NCBI RefSeq assembly: GCF_041435495.1
Contig: NZ_CP108644.1
Location: 5,875,501 to 5,939,500, forward strand
From: Streptomyces sp. NBC_01116
GTDB taxonomy: Bacteria > Actinomycetota > Actinomycetes > Streptomycetales > Streptomycetaceae
Direction of reading: 5' to 3'
DNA length: 64,000 bases
Shown: positions 41,504 to 50,048 of the stretch, in pieces
How the letters are laid out: each line of letters begins with the position of its first letter
How positions within the stretch are numbered: the stretch's first letter is position 1
Notes under the pieces: generated by a model
What the model was told of the DNA's origin: nothing
Database searches by the model: none
What the model saw: only the letters and a program-made list of their open reading frames with translations
Position numbers and translations under genes: made by a program

Positions 41504-42020
41504 AGGGTTTCTGCTGCGCCCCTGGGAGCCCGCCGACGCCTCGGCGGTGCTCCGCGCCTTCGCCCCGGCCGACATGGGCCGCCAGACGGACCGGCCGGTG
41601 TTCGACCGGCCGGGGGCGCTGGCCTGGATCGCGGACCGCACGCGCGAACGGGGAGCGCGCACGGGCTACTCGTGGGCCGTCGTGGGGGAGGAGGGCGAGG
41701 CGCTGGGCTGTGTCGCGGTCGGCTCCGTCAACCGGGCCCATGACACCGGCTGGGTCTCCTACTGGACCACGGAGGAGGCGCGCGGCCGGGGCGTCGCCCC
41801 GGCCGGAGTGCGGGCCCTGGCGCGCTGGGCCTTCGACGAGCTGGGGCTGTACCGGCTGGAGCTGGGCCACCGCACCGACAACCCGGCCTCCTGCCGGGTC
41901 GCGATCCGGGCGGGGTTCGCGCCCGAGGGAATCGACCGGGCCAAACTGCGGTACGGCGACGTCCGGTACGACGTCGAGCGGCACGCGCGCCTGGCCGACG
42001 ATGATGTCAACCTTGATTGA
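41481..42020 (+). CDS. GNAT N-acetyltransferase (RimJ/RimL type)
   Basis: 179 aa. It starts like RimJ-type enzymes (GFLLRPWEPADASAVLRAF), with motif A in YWTTEEARGRGVAPAGVRAL near 95 and LELGHRTDNPASCRVAIRAG near 130. Targets of this subfamily include protein N-termini and small molecules; the substrate is unknown. GGGGGAGG precedes ATG 41481. It overlaps the end of the GH5 gene, so the two are probably co-transcribed. Confidence 0.87.
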   Translation: MDELTTPEGFLLRPWEPADASAVLRAFAPADMGRQTDRPVFDRPGALAWIADRTRERGARTGYSWAVVGEEGEALGCVAVGSVNRAHDTGWVSYWTTEEARGRGVAPAGVRALARWAFDELGLYRLELGHRTDNPASCRVAIRAGFAPEGIDRAKLRYGDVRYDVERHARLADDDVNLD

Positions 42021-42051
42021 CGGAAGGGTGGTGTCAATGTAAGTTGACACC
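42005..42051 (+). promoter_or_regulatory. Leaderless promoter with two operator copies
   Basis: TTGACG (42017-42022), a 17-nt spacer and TAAGTT (42040-42045) form a good promoter whose transcript should begin at ATG 42052, where no Shine-Dalgarno sequence exists. Two inverted repeats with the same 6-nt spacing cover it: GTCAA-N6-TTGAC (42006-42021) over the -35, and GGTGTCAA-N6-TTGACACC (42030-42051) over the -10 and up to the start codon. The adjacent HTH protein is the obvious ligand. Confidence 0.7.
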
Positions 42052-42261
42052 ATGACCGAAGCAACGGATCTGGCCGCACGTGCAGGCGACCGTGACCCGC
42101 GGGTCGGGTTGCGGTCGGTGGCCGCGCTGCGGCGCCTGCTGGAGCAGCTCGAAGCCGTACAGGTGAGAAGTGCCCGCGTCCAGGGCTGGTCGTGGCAGGA
42201 GATCGCCGCCGAGCTGGGAGTCAGCCGGCAGGCCGTGCACAAGAAGTACGGGAGGCGTTGA
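42052..42261 (+). CDS. Small helix-turn-helix protein, probable autoregulator
   Basis: 69 aa. The C-terminal half is a helix-turn-helix (SWQEIAAELGVSRQAVHKKY) and the N-terminal half an amphipathic helix (SVAALRRLLEQLEAVQ). In actinobacteria such proteins often precede a Clp-N-domain gene. Its stop overlaps the next start (TGATG). It probably binds the two inverted repeats in front of itself. Confidence 0.85.
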   Translation: MTEATDLAARAGDRDPRVGLRSVAALRRLLEQLEAVQVRSARVQGWSWQEIAAELGVSRQAVHKKYGRR

Positions 42262-42842
42262 TGTTCGAGCGATTCACCCGAGGAGCCCGCGCGACCGTGA
42301 AGGGCGCCGTGGCCCAGGCGGAGCAGGCGGGCGCCGACTCGGTCACCGAGGAACATCTGCTGCTCGCGCTGCTGGAACAGGAAGGCGGCCGGGCCTCGTT
42401 CGCCGTCACCGCACTCGGCCTCCACGACCGCCGCGCCTCCCTGGACGCCGCGTTCGCCGAGGCCCGCCGCCGTGGCGGGCTGACCAGGGCCGACACCGAC
42501 GCCCTCGCCGGCATCGGGATCGACCTCGGCGCGATCGTCTCCCGGGTCGAAGGAGCCCACGGCGAGGGAGCCCTGGCGACCGGCCGGGGAGGCCGCCGGT
42601 GGTGGTCGGGGCACCGCCCCTTCACCCCGGGCGCGAAGACCGTCCTGGAGAACTCGCTCCGGGTCGCCCTGGGGCGCGGCGACCGCTTCATCGGCGAGGA
42701 ACATCTGCTCCTCGCCCTCACGGCGAAGCCCGGAGTCGTCGCCGACGTCCTCGCCGAGCACGGAGCGACCTACGCGACCGTACGGCGCGCGCTGTACGGC
42801 CCCGACGCGGACGGGGGCCAGGGGCACGCCAAGGCCGGGTGA
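42261..42842 (+). CDS. Clp N-domain protein without ATPase
   Basis: 193 aa. It carries two Clp-N repeats: ARATVKGAVAQAEQAGADSV with TEEHLLLALLEQEGG near 25-50, and FTPGAKTVLENSLRVALGRG with FIGEEHLLLALTAKPG near 125-155. The AAA+ modules of ClpA/ClpC are absent, so it is a stand-alone substrate- or adaptor-binding unit, possibly a modulator of ClpC. GGAGG (42251-42255) precedes ATG 42261. It forms a two-gene operon with the HTH protein. Confidence 0.87.
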   Translation: MFERFTRGARATVKGAVAQAEQAGADSVTEEHLLLALLEQEGGRASFAVTALGLHDRRASLDAAFAEARRRGGLTRADTDALAGIGIDLGAIVSRVEGAHGEGALATGRGGRRWWSGHRPFTPGAKTVLENSLRVALGRGDRFIGEEHLLLALTAKPGVVADVLAEHGATYATVRRALYGPDADGGQGHAKAG

Positions 42843-42855
42843 GACGGGCGTAGGC

Positions 42856-42893
42856 GACGGGGCGGGCGTCCGATGCCGGACGCCCGCCCCGTC
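42856..42893. terminator. Bidirectional terminator
   Basis: A perfect 17-bp stem: GACGGGGCGGGCGTCCG (42856-42872) with CGGACGCCCGCCCCGTC (42877-42893), loop ATGC, between the convergent Clp-N and PadR genes. Confidence 0.85.
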
Positions 42894-42912
42894 CCGTACG
42901 GGCCGTGTCGGC

Positions 42913-43971
42913 TCAGGCCCTTCCCTCGTCCTCCGCCGTCAGCAGCGCCTCGATCCGCGCCGCCGCCGCGCCCAGATGGCGGCGGGCCTCCGTGAGCTGG
43001 GTCTCCGTCACCCCGTGATCGCGGGCCGCGTCCCGGACGCCGTCGCGGAAATGATCCAGCAGGCGGTCCAGGTCGCGCGCCGGATCGCCGGTGGCCGGTG
43101 CGCTCTCGCCCCAGTCGAAGCCGTCGTCGGGAACCGGTGCCGACGGGGCCGCCGGGGCCGTGTCCTGCTCGGGCCTGCCGAACGGCGGCCAGGCGCCGGA
43201 CCGGGCGAAGCCGCCGAGCTGGCCGGTGATCTCCGCGAGGCCCTCCCGTACGCCGGAGGGCCAGTCGCCCCGCGCGAAGTGCTCCTGCACCTGACGGGCG
43301 GCGGTCTGCATCTGCTCGCGCGCCTTCTCCTGGGCCTCCTTGGCCTGGCGGCGGGCCTGCTGGGCGTCCTCGCGGGCGCGCCGGGACTCGTCCTTCGCCC
43401 GGCGGGCCTGCTCCTTCCACTCGTGCTTGGCCCGGCGCAGCTCCTCCTTCGCCGTGCGCCACGCCTCGCTGTCGCCGAGGTCGCCCAGGCCGCCGAAGTC
43501 ACCGAAGTCACCGAAGGGGGACGTCTGTTCGTCCTTGGCCTTCCCTCCGGACCCGTCGCTGCCGGCCCCGGCCTCCGTACCGTGGCGGGACTCCGACGCC
43601 GCGGCCCGCATGTCGCTGCGGAGCCGGCCCGCCGCGCCCCGCACGTCGTCGCGTATCTCGGCGGCCAGCTCGGAGACCGAGTCGCGGATCTCCAGCTCCA
43701 GATCGGCCAGTTCCCCGCCGCGGCCCGCCAGCTCCTCGCGCCCCGCGTCGGTGATCGAGTAGACCTTGCGGCCGCCCTCGGTGGCGTGGGTGACCAGGCC
43801 CTCGGCCTCCAGCTTGGCCAGCCGCGGGTAGACCGTGCCGGCGGACGGGGCGTACAGGCCCTGGAAACGCTCCTCCAGCAGGCGGATGACCTCGTAGCCG
43901 TGGCGGGGAGCCTCGTCCAGGAGCTTGAGGAGGTACAGCCGCAGACGGCCGTGGGCGAATACGGGAGGCAT
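42913..43971 (-). CDS. PadR-family regulator with long charged coiled-coil region
   Basis: 352 aa. The PadR winged helix is at 1-90 (LRLYLLKLLDEAPRHGYEVI, GLYAPSAGTVYPRLAKLEAE). It is followed by an unusually long Ala/Arg/Glu/Lys-rich stretch (about 170-260, KEELRRAKHEWKEQARRAKD) that should form coiled coil, and a tail with about 60 residues of helix. Typical PadR proteins have 110-200 aa. It is co-transcribed with the DUF4097 gene, whose stop lies 1 nt before this start. Confidence 0.88.
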   Translation of the reverse strand: MPPVFAHGRLRLYLLKLLDEAPRHGYEVIRLLEERFQGLYAPSAGTVYPRLAKLEAEGLVTHATEGGRKVYSITDAGREELAGRGGELADLELEIRDSVSELAAEIRDDVRGAAGRLRSDMRAAASESRHGTEAGAGSDGSGGKAKDEQTSPFGDFGDFGGLGDLGDSEAWRTAKEELRRAKHEWKEQARRAKDESRRAREDAQQARRQAKEAQEKAREQMQTAARQVQEHFARGDWPSGVREGLAEITGQLGGFARSGAWPPFGRPEQDTAPAAPSAPVPDDGFDWGESAPATGDPARDLDRLLDHFRDGVRDAARDHGVTETQLTEARRHLGAAAARIEALLTAEDEGRA

Positions 43972-43972
43972 G

Positions 43973-44830
43973 TCAGAGAACCTTTCCGGTCGGCTCGGCG
44001 GCGTACGCGTCGTCCTCGGCGGGCGGCCTGCGCAACAGGGCGATCGAACCGGACACGGTCGTCGCCCGCAGGGTCCCCGTCCCGGCTCCCAGCGTGCCGG
44101 TGATCTTCTTCGCTCCCCACTGCCCGCCGACCCGCAGGTCCTCGAAGGCGTTGGAGACGGCCCCGCTCGCGGTGTTCGCCTCGACCCTGGCGTCGGCGGG
44201 GTGCGGCAGCCGGATCGCGATCTCGCCGGTCACCGTGGCCAGCCGGATGTCCGTGGGCCTCCCGGACGGGTCGACGTCCAGCACCATGGCGCCGCTGACC
44301 GATTCGGCCCGGACCGAGGTCCCCGCCCCGTCGATCACCGTCAGATCGCCGGACACGGAGTGGAAGCGCAGATCCCCCGTGACGCCCTGGGCCTCCAGGC
44401 TGCCCGACACGGACTCCCCGCGCACCGCGCCGGTCAGCCCGACGAGCGTGGAGTCACCGGTGATGCCGCGGACCTCGGTGCGGCCGTCGATGCCGGAGAC
44501 GACGGCCCCGGCTCCGATCACGCCGACCTCGACCGAGGAGGCGGCCGGCACGACGAGCGTGACCACGGCGCTGCGGCGGCGGCCCTTGGGGTCGAACCAG
44601 CGCAGGAAGTCCTGCCAGGGCAGGTCCTCGTAGGCCACGGTGAGCCGGTCGTCCTCCTGGGTCACGATCAGCGGCGGGCCCTCGATCGCGGAGACCTCCA
44701 GCCGGGCGTCCGGCTCGTCGGTCCCGACCACGTTGACCGTGCCGTCGACGATGCGCACGTGGAGCGCCGCCACCGGATCCTCGAAGGCGAGCTTCCGCGG
44801 CTCGGCGATGGTCCATGTCGACACAGGCAT
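43973..44830 (-). CDS. DUF4097 beta-strand-repeat protein (adhesin-like fold)
   Basis: 285 aa, soluble without signal peptide. Repeating short beta strands of the form VSGSLEAQGVTGDLRFHSVS and ESVSGAMVLDV run from about residue 110 to 270, the DUF4097 beta-helix. The family is widespread next to PadR-like regulators and its function is not established. GGGAGG precedes ATG 44830 by 8 nt. First gene of the PadR operon. Confidence 0.85.
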   Translation of the reverse strand: MPVSTWTIAEPRKLAFEDPVAALHVRIVDGTVNVVGTDEPDARLEVSAIEGPPLIVTQEDDRLTVAYEDLPWQDFLRWFDPKGRRRSAVVTLVVPAASSVEVGVIGAGAVVSGIDGRTEVRGITGDSTLVGLTGAVRGESVSGSLEAQGVTGDLRFHSVSGDLTVIDGAGTSVRAESVSGAMVLDVDPSGRPTDIRLATVTGEIAIRLPHPADARVEANTASGAVSNAFEDLRVGGQWGAKKITGTLGAGTGTLRATTVSGSIALLRRPPAEDDAYAAEPTGKVL

Positions 44831-44864
44831 GGATGTGACCTCCCGGAAAGCGTGGCAACGCAAC

Positions 44865-44913
44865 ATATCGCGTCTCGTCCAGAACACGATATATCGCGGA
44901 TGGGTGAAGTCAA
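44865..44913 (-). promoter_or_regulatory. PadR-operon promoter with operator over the -10
   Basis: On the minus strand TTGACT (44908-44913), a 16-nt spacer and TATCGT (44886-44891) fit a promoter. The palindrome CGATATATCG (44887-44896) overlaps the -10, and ATATCGCG recurs as a direct repeat (44865-44872 and 44891-44898). This looks like the autoregulatory PadR site. Confidence 0.55.
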
Positions 44914-45051
44914 GCGAAGTCCCGGAAAGTCCCGGAGGGTCGAGGGGGAGGCGGGGGTCGGGAGGAGCCGGGGAGGCTCGGAGGAGGGGTGGCGACGGCA
45001 AAGTGCGCGCAACAGCCGGAAATCTGGGCAAATTGCCCTAGCGTGTGATCC

Positions 45052-45897
45052 ATGAACGCGACATCCACCGGGGCCCTCCTGCTGTGCCGGGCCGACCCCG
45101 AGACCGTACGGCCGCTCGCCCACCTGCTGCGCGAGCAGATGCTGCTGGCCCGCGCGGGCGAGGAGTGGAGCGTGCTCGTCCCGGAGGGGAAGCCCTGGCG
45201 GGGTGATGGCGCCCGGAGGGACGCGGAGGAGCAGGACGCCGAGCCGGTGGACCGGGTCCTCGGCGGCTGGGCCACCGCGCTCGCCGTCGGCTCCACCTGG
45301 CCGGTGCTCGCCCTGTGGTGGGACGCCGACCGGGCCGGATTCACCCTCGCCGCCGGATTCCGCAGGCCCGTGGGTTACGTCTGGCTGACCGACGGCACCC
45401 CGGTGGGCGAGGACGAGGCCATGCGCACCTTCGCGGTCCGGCTCGGCCTCGACCCGGTGCTGGACGTACAGGCGCTGGAGGAGCTGACCCGCCCCGATCC
45501 CGAGGGAAGTGCGGAAGCCCGGCTGCGCGGACTGCTCGCCGTTCTCACCCGCACCGGGCTGACCCTGCCGGCCGGGCTCTCACCGGGCGAGAGCGCGGAC
45601 CGGCTGCGCAGCGTCGCGGCGGTGCAGCGCGGGGTGGAACGCGTCGAGTGGGCGGGCTGGCGCGATGCCGTACGCGTCGAACTGGACGCGGTCGAGAGCA
45701 GCAGGATCGGCCCGTGGGTCCGCGGCCCCCGCGCCCGTGCCGTCGCCGCCGTCCAGCTCGCGGCCGGGCTCCCGCTCCTGCTGTGGGGCGCCCGCCGCCG
45801 CAGCGGCGGCTGGGCGGCGGCCGGTGCGGTGCTGCTGGCGCAGGGCGCGCTGGGGCTCGCGTACGAGCGGGCCAGGGCGGGCGCGGAAGCCCCCTAG
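45052..45897 (+). CDS. Uncharacterised actinobacterial protein with C-terminal membrane pair
   Basis: 281 aa that I do not recognise. The first 215 residues look soluble and begin STGALLLCRADPETVRPLAH. Two hydrophobic segments near the end (about 230-275, AVAAVQLAAGLPLLLWGA then AAGAVLLAQGALGLAYERA) suggest a C-terminal membrane hairpin. TAGCGT (45039-45044) lies 7 nt before ATG 45052 and no ribosome-binding site is visible. It converges on the DUF6104 gene. Confidence 0.65.
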   Translation: MNATSTGALLLCRADPETVRPLAHLLREQMLLARAGEEWSVLVPEGKPWRGDGARRDAEEQDAEPVDRVLGGWATALAVGSTWPVLALWWDADRAGFTLAAGFRRPVGYVWLTDGTPVGEDEAMRTFAVRLGLDPVLDVQALEELTRPDPEGSAEARLRGLLAVLTRTGLTLPAGLSPGESADRLRSVAAVQRGVERVEWAGWRDAVRVELDAVESSRIGPWVRGPRARAVAAVQLAAGLPLLLWGARRRSGGWAAAGAVLLAQGALGLAYERARAGAEAP

Positions 45898-45907
45898 AAG
45901 GGGCGGG

Positions 45908-46108
45908 TCACGCGTCCTCGTCGTCCTCGTCGTCCTCGTCGTCCAGCCGGGCCAGCCAGGTGGCGAGGCGCTCGACCGGCACCTCGAAGTCGGGGTTGAG
46001 ATCGACGAAGGTCCGCAGCTGCTCGGCGAGCCACTCGAAGGTGACCTCCTCCTCGCCGCGCCGCTTCTCCAGTTCCTCGATGCCACGGTCCGTGAAGTAC
46101 ATGCGCAC
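45908..46108 (-). CDS. DUF6104-like small acidic protein
   Basis: 66 aa, starting MYFTDRGIEELEKRRGEEEV and ending in a run of Asp/Glu. It is a conserved Streptomyces small protein found beside the oxoglutarate dehydrogenase gene; I associate it with DUF6104 from memory. Function unknown. Starts at ATG 46108 or 46102. A terminator separates it from kgd, so it is transcribed separately. Confidence 0.8.
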   Translation of the reverse strand: MRMYFTDRGIEELEKRRGEEEVTFEWLAEQLRTFVDLNPDFEVPVERLATWLARLDDEDDEDDEDA

Positions 46109-46156
46109 AGGATATCGAGGCCCCGACGCCCGCCGGAACGCCGGAACGCCGGATAC

Positions 46157-46205
46157 GTCACAGGGACCCGGCCCCGCGACGAACGCGGAACCGGGTCCCT
46201 GTGAC
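46157..46205 (-). terminator. Terminator of kgd
   Basis: A perfect 15-bp stem: GTCACAGGGACCCGG (46157-46171) with CCGGGTCCCTGTGAC (46191-46205), 34 nt beyond the stop. Confidence 0.8.
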
Positions 46206-46238
46206 GGAGGAACAGCCCGTACGGCTGCCGACGGGGTC

Positions 46239-49200
46239 CTAGGCCTCGAAGACCTCGTCGACCAGCTGCGTCTGCTCCGCCTGGTGACGCTTGGCCGAGC
46301 CGACCGCCGGCGACGAGCCGTGCGGCCGCGAGATGCGGCGCAGGCGCTCGCGGGCCGGGAGGTCCGCGCCGACGCCGAGGTCCAGGTGGTCGATCAGGTT
46401 GAGCGCGATGAACGGCCAGGCACCCTGGTTCGCCGGCTCCTCCTGGGCCCACAGGTACTTCTCGGCGTTCGGGTACTTGGCGATCTCGGCCTGGATCTCC
46501 GCACCCGGCAGCGGGTACAGGCGCTCCAGCCGGATGATCGCGGTCTCCGTGTCGCCGCGCTTCTCCCGCTCGGCGTCCAGGTCGTAGTACAGCTTGCCCG
46601 CGCAGAAGACGACCTTGCGGACGTTCTCGGGCTTGACCGACGCGTCGCCGATCACCGGGCGGAAGCCGCCGGTGGTGAACTCCTCGATGGACGAGGCCGC
46701 GGCCTTCAGACGCAGCATCGACTTCGGGGTGAAGACGATCAGCGGCTTGTGGTGCGGGTTGTGCACCTGCCAGCGCAGCAGGTGGAAGTAGTTCGACGGC
46801 AGGGTCGGCATCGCGACCGTCATGTTGTCCTGCGCGCACATCTGGAGGAAGCGCTCGGGGCGTGCGGAGCTGTGGTCCGGGCCCTGGCCCTCGTAGCCGT
46901 GCGGCAGCAGCAGCGTGACGCCGGAGGTCTGGCCCCACTTCTGCTCGGCCGAGGAGATGAACTCGTCCACGACGGTCTGCGCGCCGTTGACGAAGTCACC
47001 GAACTGGGCCTCCCAGATGACCAGCGACTCCGGACGGGCCAGCGAGTAGCCGTACTCGAAGCCCATCGCCGCGTACTCCGAGAGCAGCGAGTCGTAGACG
47101 TTGTACCGGGCCTGGTCCTCGGCCAGGTACAGCAGCGGGGTGTAGTCCTCGCCGGTGACCTGGTCGACCAGGACCGCGTGGCGCTGGCCGAACGTGCCGC
47201 GGCGGGTGTCCTGGCCGGCGAGCCGGACCGGGGTGCCCTCCATCAGCAGCGAACCGATGGCCAGCGTCTCGCCCATGCCCCAGTCGATCGTGGCGTTGTC
47301 CACCGAGGCCGCGCGACGCTGCATCTGCGGCATCAGGCGGGGGTGGACGGTGATCGAGTCGGGGATGTTGACCTGCGACTCGGCGATCCGCTTGACGACC
47401 TCGGCGGAGACGGCCGTCTCCACGGTCACCGGGAACGCGGCCTGCGGCTCCGGGACGTGCGGGGCGGCGGGCTGCGAGGTGGCCTCGCGGACCTCCGCGA
47501 ACACCTTCTCCAGCTGGCCCTGGAAGTCCTGGAGCGCCTGCTCCGCCTCTTCCAGCGTGATGTCGCCGCGACCGATGAGGGACTCGGTGTACAGCTTGCG
47601 CACCGAGCGCTTCTTGTCGACCAGCGTGTACATCTGCGGGTTGGTGAACTCCGGGTTGTCGGTCTCGTTGTGACCGCGGCGCCGGTAGCAGATGAGGTCG
47701 ATCACGACGTCCTTGTTGAACGCCTGCCGGAACTCGAAGGCGAGCCGCGCGACGCGGACCACGGCCTCCGGGTCGTCGCCGTTGACGTGGATGATCGGCG
47801 CCTCGATCATGCGCGCCACGTCCGTGGCGTACATCGAGGAGCGCGAGGACTCCGGGGCGGCGGTGAAGCCGACCTGGTTGTTGATCACCACGTGCACGGT
47901 GCCACCGGTGCGGTAGCCGCGCAGCTGCGACATGTTGAGCGTCTCGGCGACGACGCCCTGGCCCGCGAAGGCCGCGTCGCCGTGGAGCGCGACGGGCAGG
48001 ACCGTGAAGTCCGTGCCGCCCTTGTTGATGATGTCCTGCTTGGCGCGGGCGATGCCCTCCAGGACCGGGTCCACCGCCTCCAGGTGCGAGGGGTTGGCGG
48101 CCAGCGAGACCTTGATCTGCTCGCCGTCCAGACCGGTGAAGGTGCCCTCGGCGCCCAGGTGGTACTTGACGTCGCCGGAGCCGTGCATCGAGCGCGGGTC
48201 GAGATTGCCCTCGAACTCGCGGAAGATCTGCGCGTACGACTTGCCGACGATGTTCGCCAGCACGTTCAGCCGGCCGCGGTGGGCCATGCCGATGACGACC
48301 TCGTCGAGGCGGGCCTCGGCGGCGGAGTCGATGACCGCGTCGAGCAGCGGGATGACGGACTCGCCGCCCTCCAGCGAGAACCGCTTCTGGCCGACGTACT
48401 TCGTCTGAAGGAACGTCTCGAACGCCTCGGCCGCGTTCAGTCGGCGCAGGATGCGCAGCTGCTCCTCGCGCTCGGGCTTCGGACGCGCGCGCTCGACGCG
48501 GTCCTGGAGCCACTTGCGCTGACTCGGGTCCTGGATGTGCATGAACTCGATGCCGGTGGTGCGGCAGTACGACTCACGCAGCACGCCGAGGATGTCGCGG
48601 AGCTTCATCATCGTCTTGCCGGCGAACCCGCCGACCGCGAAGTCCCGCTCCAGGTCCCACAGGGTGAGGCCGTGCTCGGTGATGTCCAGGTCGGGGTGCT
48701 TGCGCTGGTGGTACTCCAGCGGGTCGGTGTCGGCCATGACGTGGCCGCGGACCCGGTAGGAGTGGATCAGCTCGAAGACCCGCGCGGCCTTGGTGACGTC
48801 GTCGTCGTGCGAGGCGTCGATGTCCTTGAGCCAGCGGACCGGCTCGTAGGGGATCCGCAGCGCCTTGAAGATCTCGTCGTAGAACTCGTTCTCGCCGAGC
48901 AGCAGCTGGGACAGCACCCGCAGGAACTCGCCGGAGGCGGCGCCCTGGATGACCCGGTGGTCGTAGGTCGACGTGAGCGTCATGACCTTCGAGATGCCGA
49001 GCTTGTTCAGGGTGTCCTGCGACGTGCCCTGGAACTCCGCCGGGTAGTCCATCGCGCCGACGCCCATGATGAGGCCCTGACCGGGCATCAGGCGGGGCAC
49101 CGAGTGGACGGTGCCGATGCCGCCGGGGTTGGTCAGCGAGGCGGTGACGCCGGAGAAGTCGTCCATGCCGAGCTTGCCGATGCGGGCGCGCCGGACGATG

Positions 49201-50048
49201 TCCTCGTACGCCTGCCAGAACTCGAAGAAGTTGAGCGTCTCGGCCTTCTTGATGGCCGCGACGACCAGCTGGCGGTCGCCGTTCTGCTTCACCAGGTCGA
49301 TGGCCAGACCCAGGTTGATGTGCTCCGGCTTGACCAGGGTCGGCTTGCCGTCCTTCGTGGCGAAGGAGTAGTTCATCGACGGCATGGCCTTGAGGGCCTG
49401 CACCATCGCGTACCCGATGAGGTGCGTGAAGGAGATCTTCCCGCCGCGGGCGCGCTTGAGGTGGTTGTTGATGACGATGCGGTTGTCGAAGAGCAGCTTC
49501 ACCGGGACCGCGCGGACGGAGGTGGCCGTCGGCAGCTCCAGCGAGGCGTTCATGTTCTTCGCGACGGCGGCCGAGGGGCCGCGCAGCGTCACGTACTCCG
49601 GGCCGGCCGGAGCCTCGGTGGAATCGTCCGCCTTGGCCTTGGCGGGCGCGGCGGCGGGCTTCGCCGCCGCGGGCTTCGCCGGGGCCGGGGCCGGGGCGGC
49701 CTTGGCGGGGGCCGGCTGCGCGGGAGCCGCGGGAGCCGCCGGAGCGGGCGCGGGCGCGGCCTTCGCCGGAGCCGGAGCGGCTGCCGGGGCGGGCGCGGCC
49801 GGGGCGGCGGGCGCCTCGGTCACCGGTGCGACGCCGGGAACGGGCTTGTCCGCCGTGCCGGAGGCACCCGGCTTGTAGTCGGCGAAGAAGTCCCACCAGG
49901 CGCGATCGACCGAACTGGGATCCTGGAGGTACTGCTGGTAGATCTCGTCGACGAGCCATTCATTGGCGCCGAACGCAGCGGCCGGGTTCGTACCCGGGCT
50001 GGCTTGGTCGGTCGAGATGCTCGAGTTACTGGGGGACTGAGACGACAC
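46239..50048 (-). CDS. kgd: Multifunctional 2-oxoglutarate decarboxylase/dehydrogenase (E1 with fused E2 domain)
   Basis: 1269 aa. An N-terminal segment (NEWLVDEIYQQYLQDPSSVDRAWWDFF) is followed by an Ala/Pro-rich linker (about 80-140), an E2-type acyltransferase domain (about 150-360, ending TSTYDHRVIQGAASGEFLRV) and the thiamine-diphosphate E1 domains (VIGMAHRGRLNVLANIVGK near 620, the GDAAF/NNQVGF thiamine motif near 710-760). This fused architecture is typical of actinobacteria; no lipoyl domain is present, so that must come from the separate SucB. It oxidises 2-oxoglutarate in the TCA cycle. GTG 50048 is the probable start since the conserved N-terminus begins there. Confidence 0.95.
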   Translation of the reverse strand: MSSQSPSNSSISTDQASPGTNPAAAFGANEWLVDEIYQQYLQDPSSVDRAWWDFFADYKPGASGTADKPVPGVAPVTEAPAAPAAPAPAAAPAPAKAAPAPAPAAPAAPAQPAPAKAAPAPAPAKPAAAKPAAAPAKAKADDSTEAPAGPEYVTLRGPSAAVAKNMNASLELPTATSVRAVPVKLLFDNRIVINNHLKRARGGKISFTHLIGYAMVQALKAMPSMNYSFATKDGKPTLVKPEHINLGLAIDLVKQNGDRQLVVAAIKKAETLNFFEFWQAYEDIVRRARIGKLGMDDFSGVTASLTNPGGIGTVHSVPRLMPGQGLIMGVGAMDYPAEFQGTSQDTLNKLGISKVMTLTSTYDHRVIQGAASGEFLRVLSQLLLGENEFYDEIFKALRIPYEPVRWLKDIDASHDDDVTKAARVFELIHSYRVRGHVMADTDPLEYHQRKHPDLDITEHGLTLWDLERDFAVGGFAGKTMMKLRDILGVLRESYCRTTGIEFMHIQDPSQRKWLQDRVERARPKPEREEQLRILRRLNAAEAFETFLQTKYVGQKRFSLEGGESVIPLLDAVIDSAAEARLDEVVIGMAHRGRLNVLANIVGKSYAQIFREFEGNLDPRSMHGSGDVKYHLGAEGTFTGLDGEQIKVSLAANPSHLEAVDPVLEGIARAKQDIINKGGTDFTVLPVALHGDAAFAGQGVVAETLNMSQLRGYRTGGTVHVVINNQVGFTAAPESSRSSMYATDVARMIEAPIIHVNGDDPEAVVRVARLAFEFRQAFNKDVVIDLICYRRRGHNETDNPEFTNPQMYTLVDKKRSVRKLYTESLIGRGDITLEEAEQALQDFQGQLEKVFAEVREATSQPAAPHVPEPQAAFPVTVETAVSAEVVKRIAESQVNIPDSITVHPRLMPQMQRRAASVDNATIDWGMGETLAIGSLLMEGTPVRLAGQDTRRGTFGQRHAVLVDQVTGEDYTPLLYLAEDQARYNVYDSLLSEYAAMGFEYGYSLARPESLVIWEAQFGDFVNGAQTVVDEFISSAEQKWGQTSGVTLLLPHGYEGQGPDHSSARPERFLQMCAQDNMTVAMPTLPSNYFHLLRWQVHNPHHKPLIVFTPKSMLRLKAAASSIEEFTTGGFRPVIGDASVKPENVRKVVFCAGKLYYDLDAEREKRGDTETAIIRLERLYPLPGAEIQAEIAKYPNAEKYLWAQEEPANQGAWPFIALNLIDHLDLGVGADLPARERLRRISRPHGSSPAVGSAKRHQAEQTQLVDEVFEA

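Noticed and set aside
46239..50048. Fusion of E1 and E2 domains in kgd as a novelty
   Set aside because: This architecture is established for actinobacterial 2-oxoglutarate dehydrogenase.
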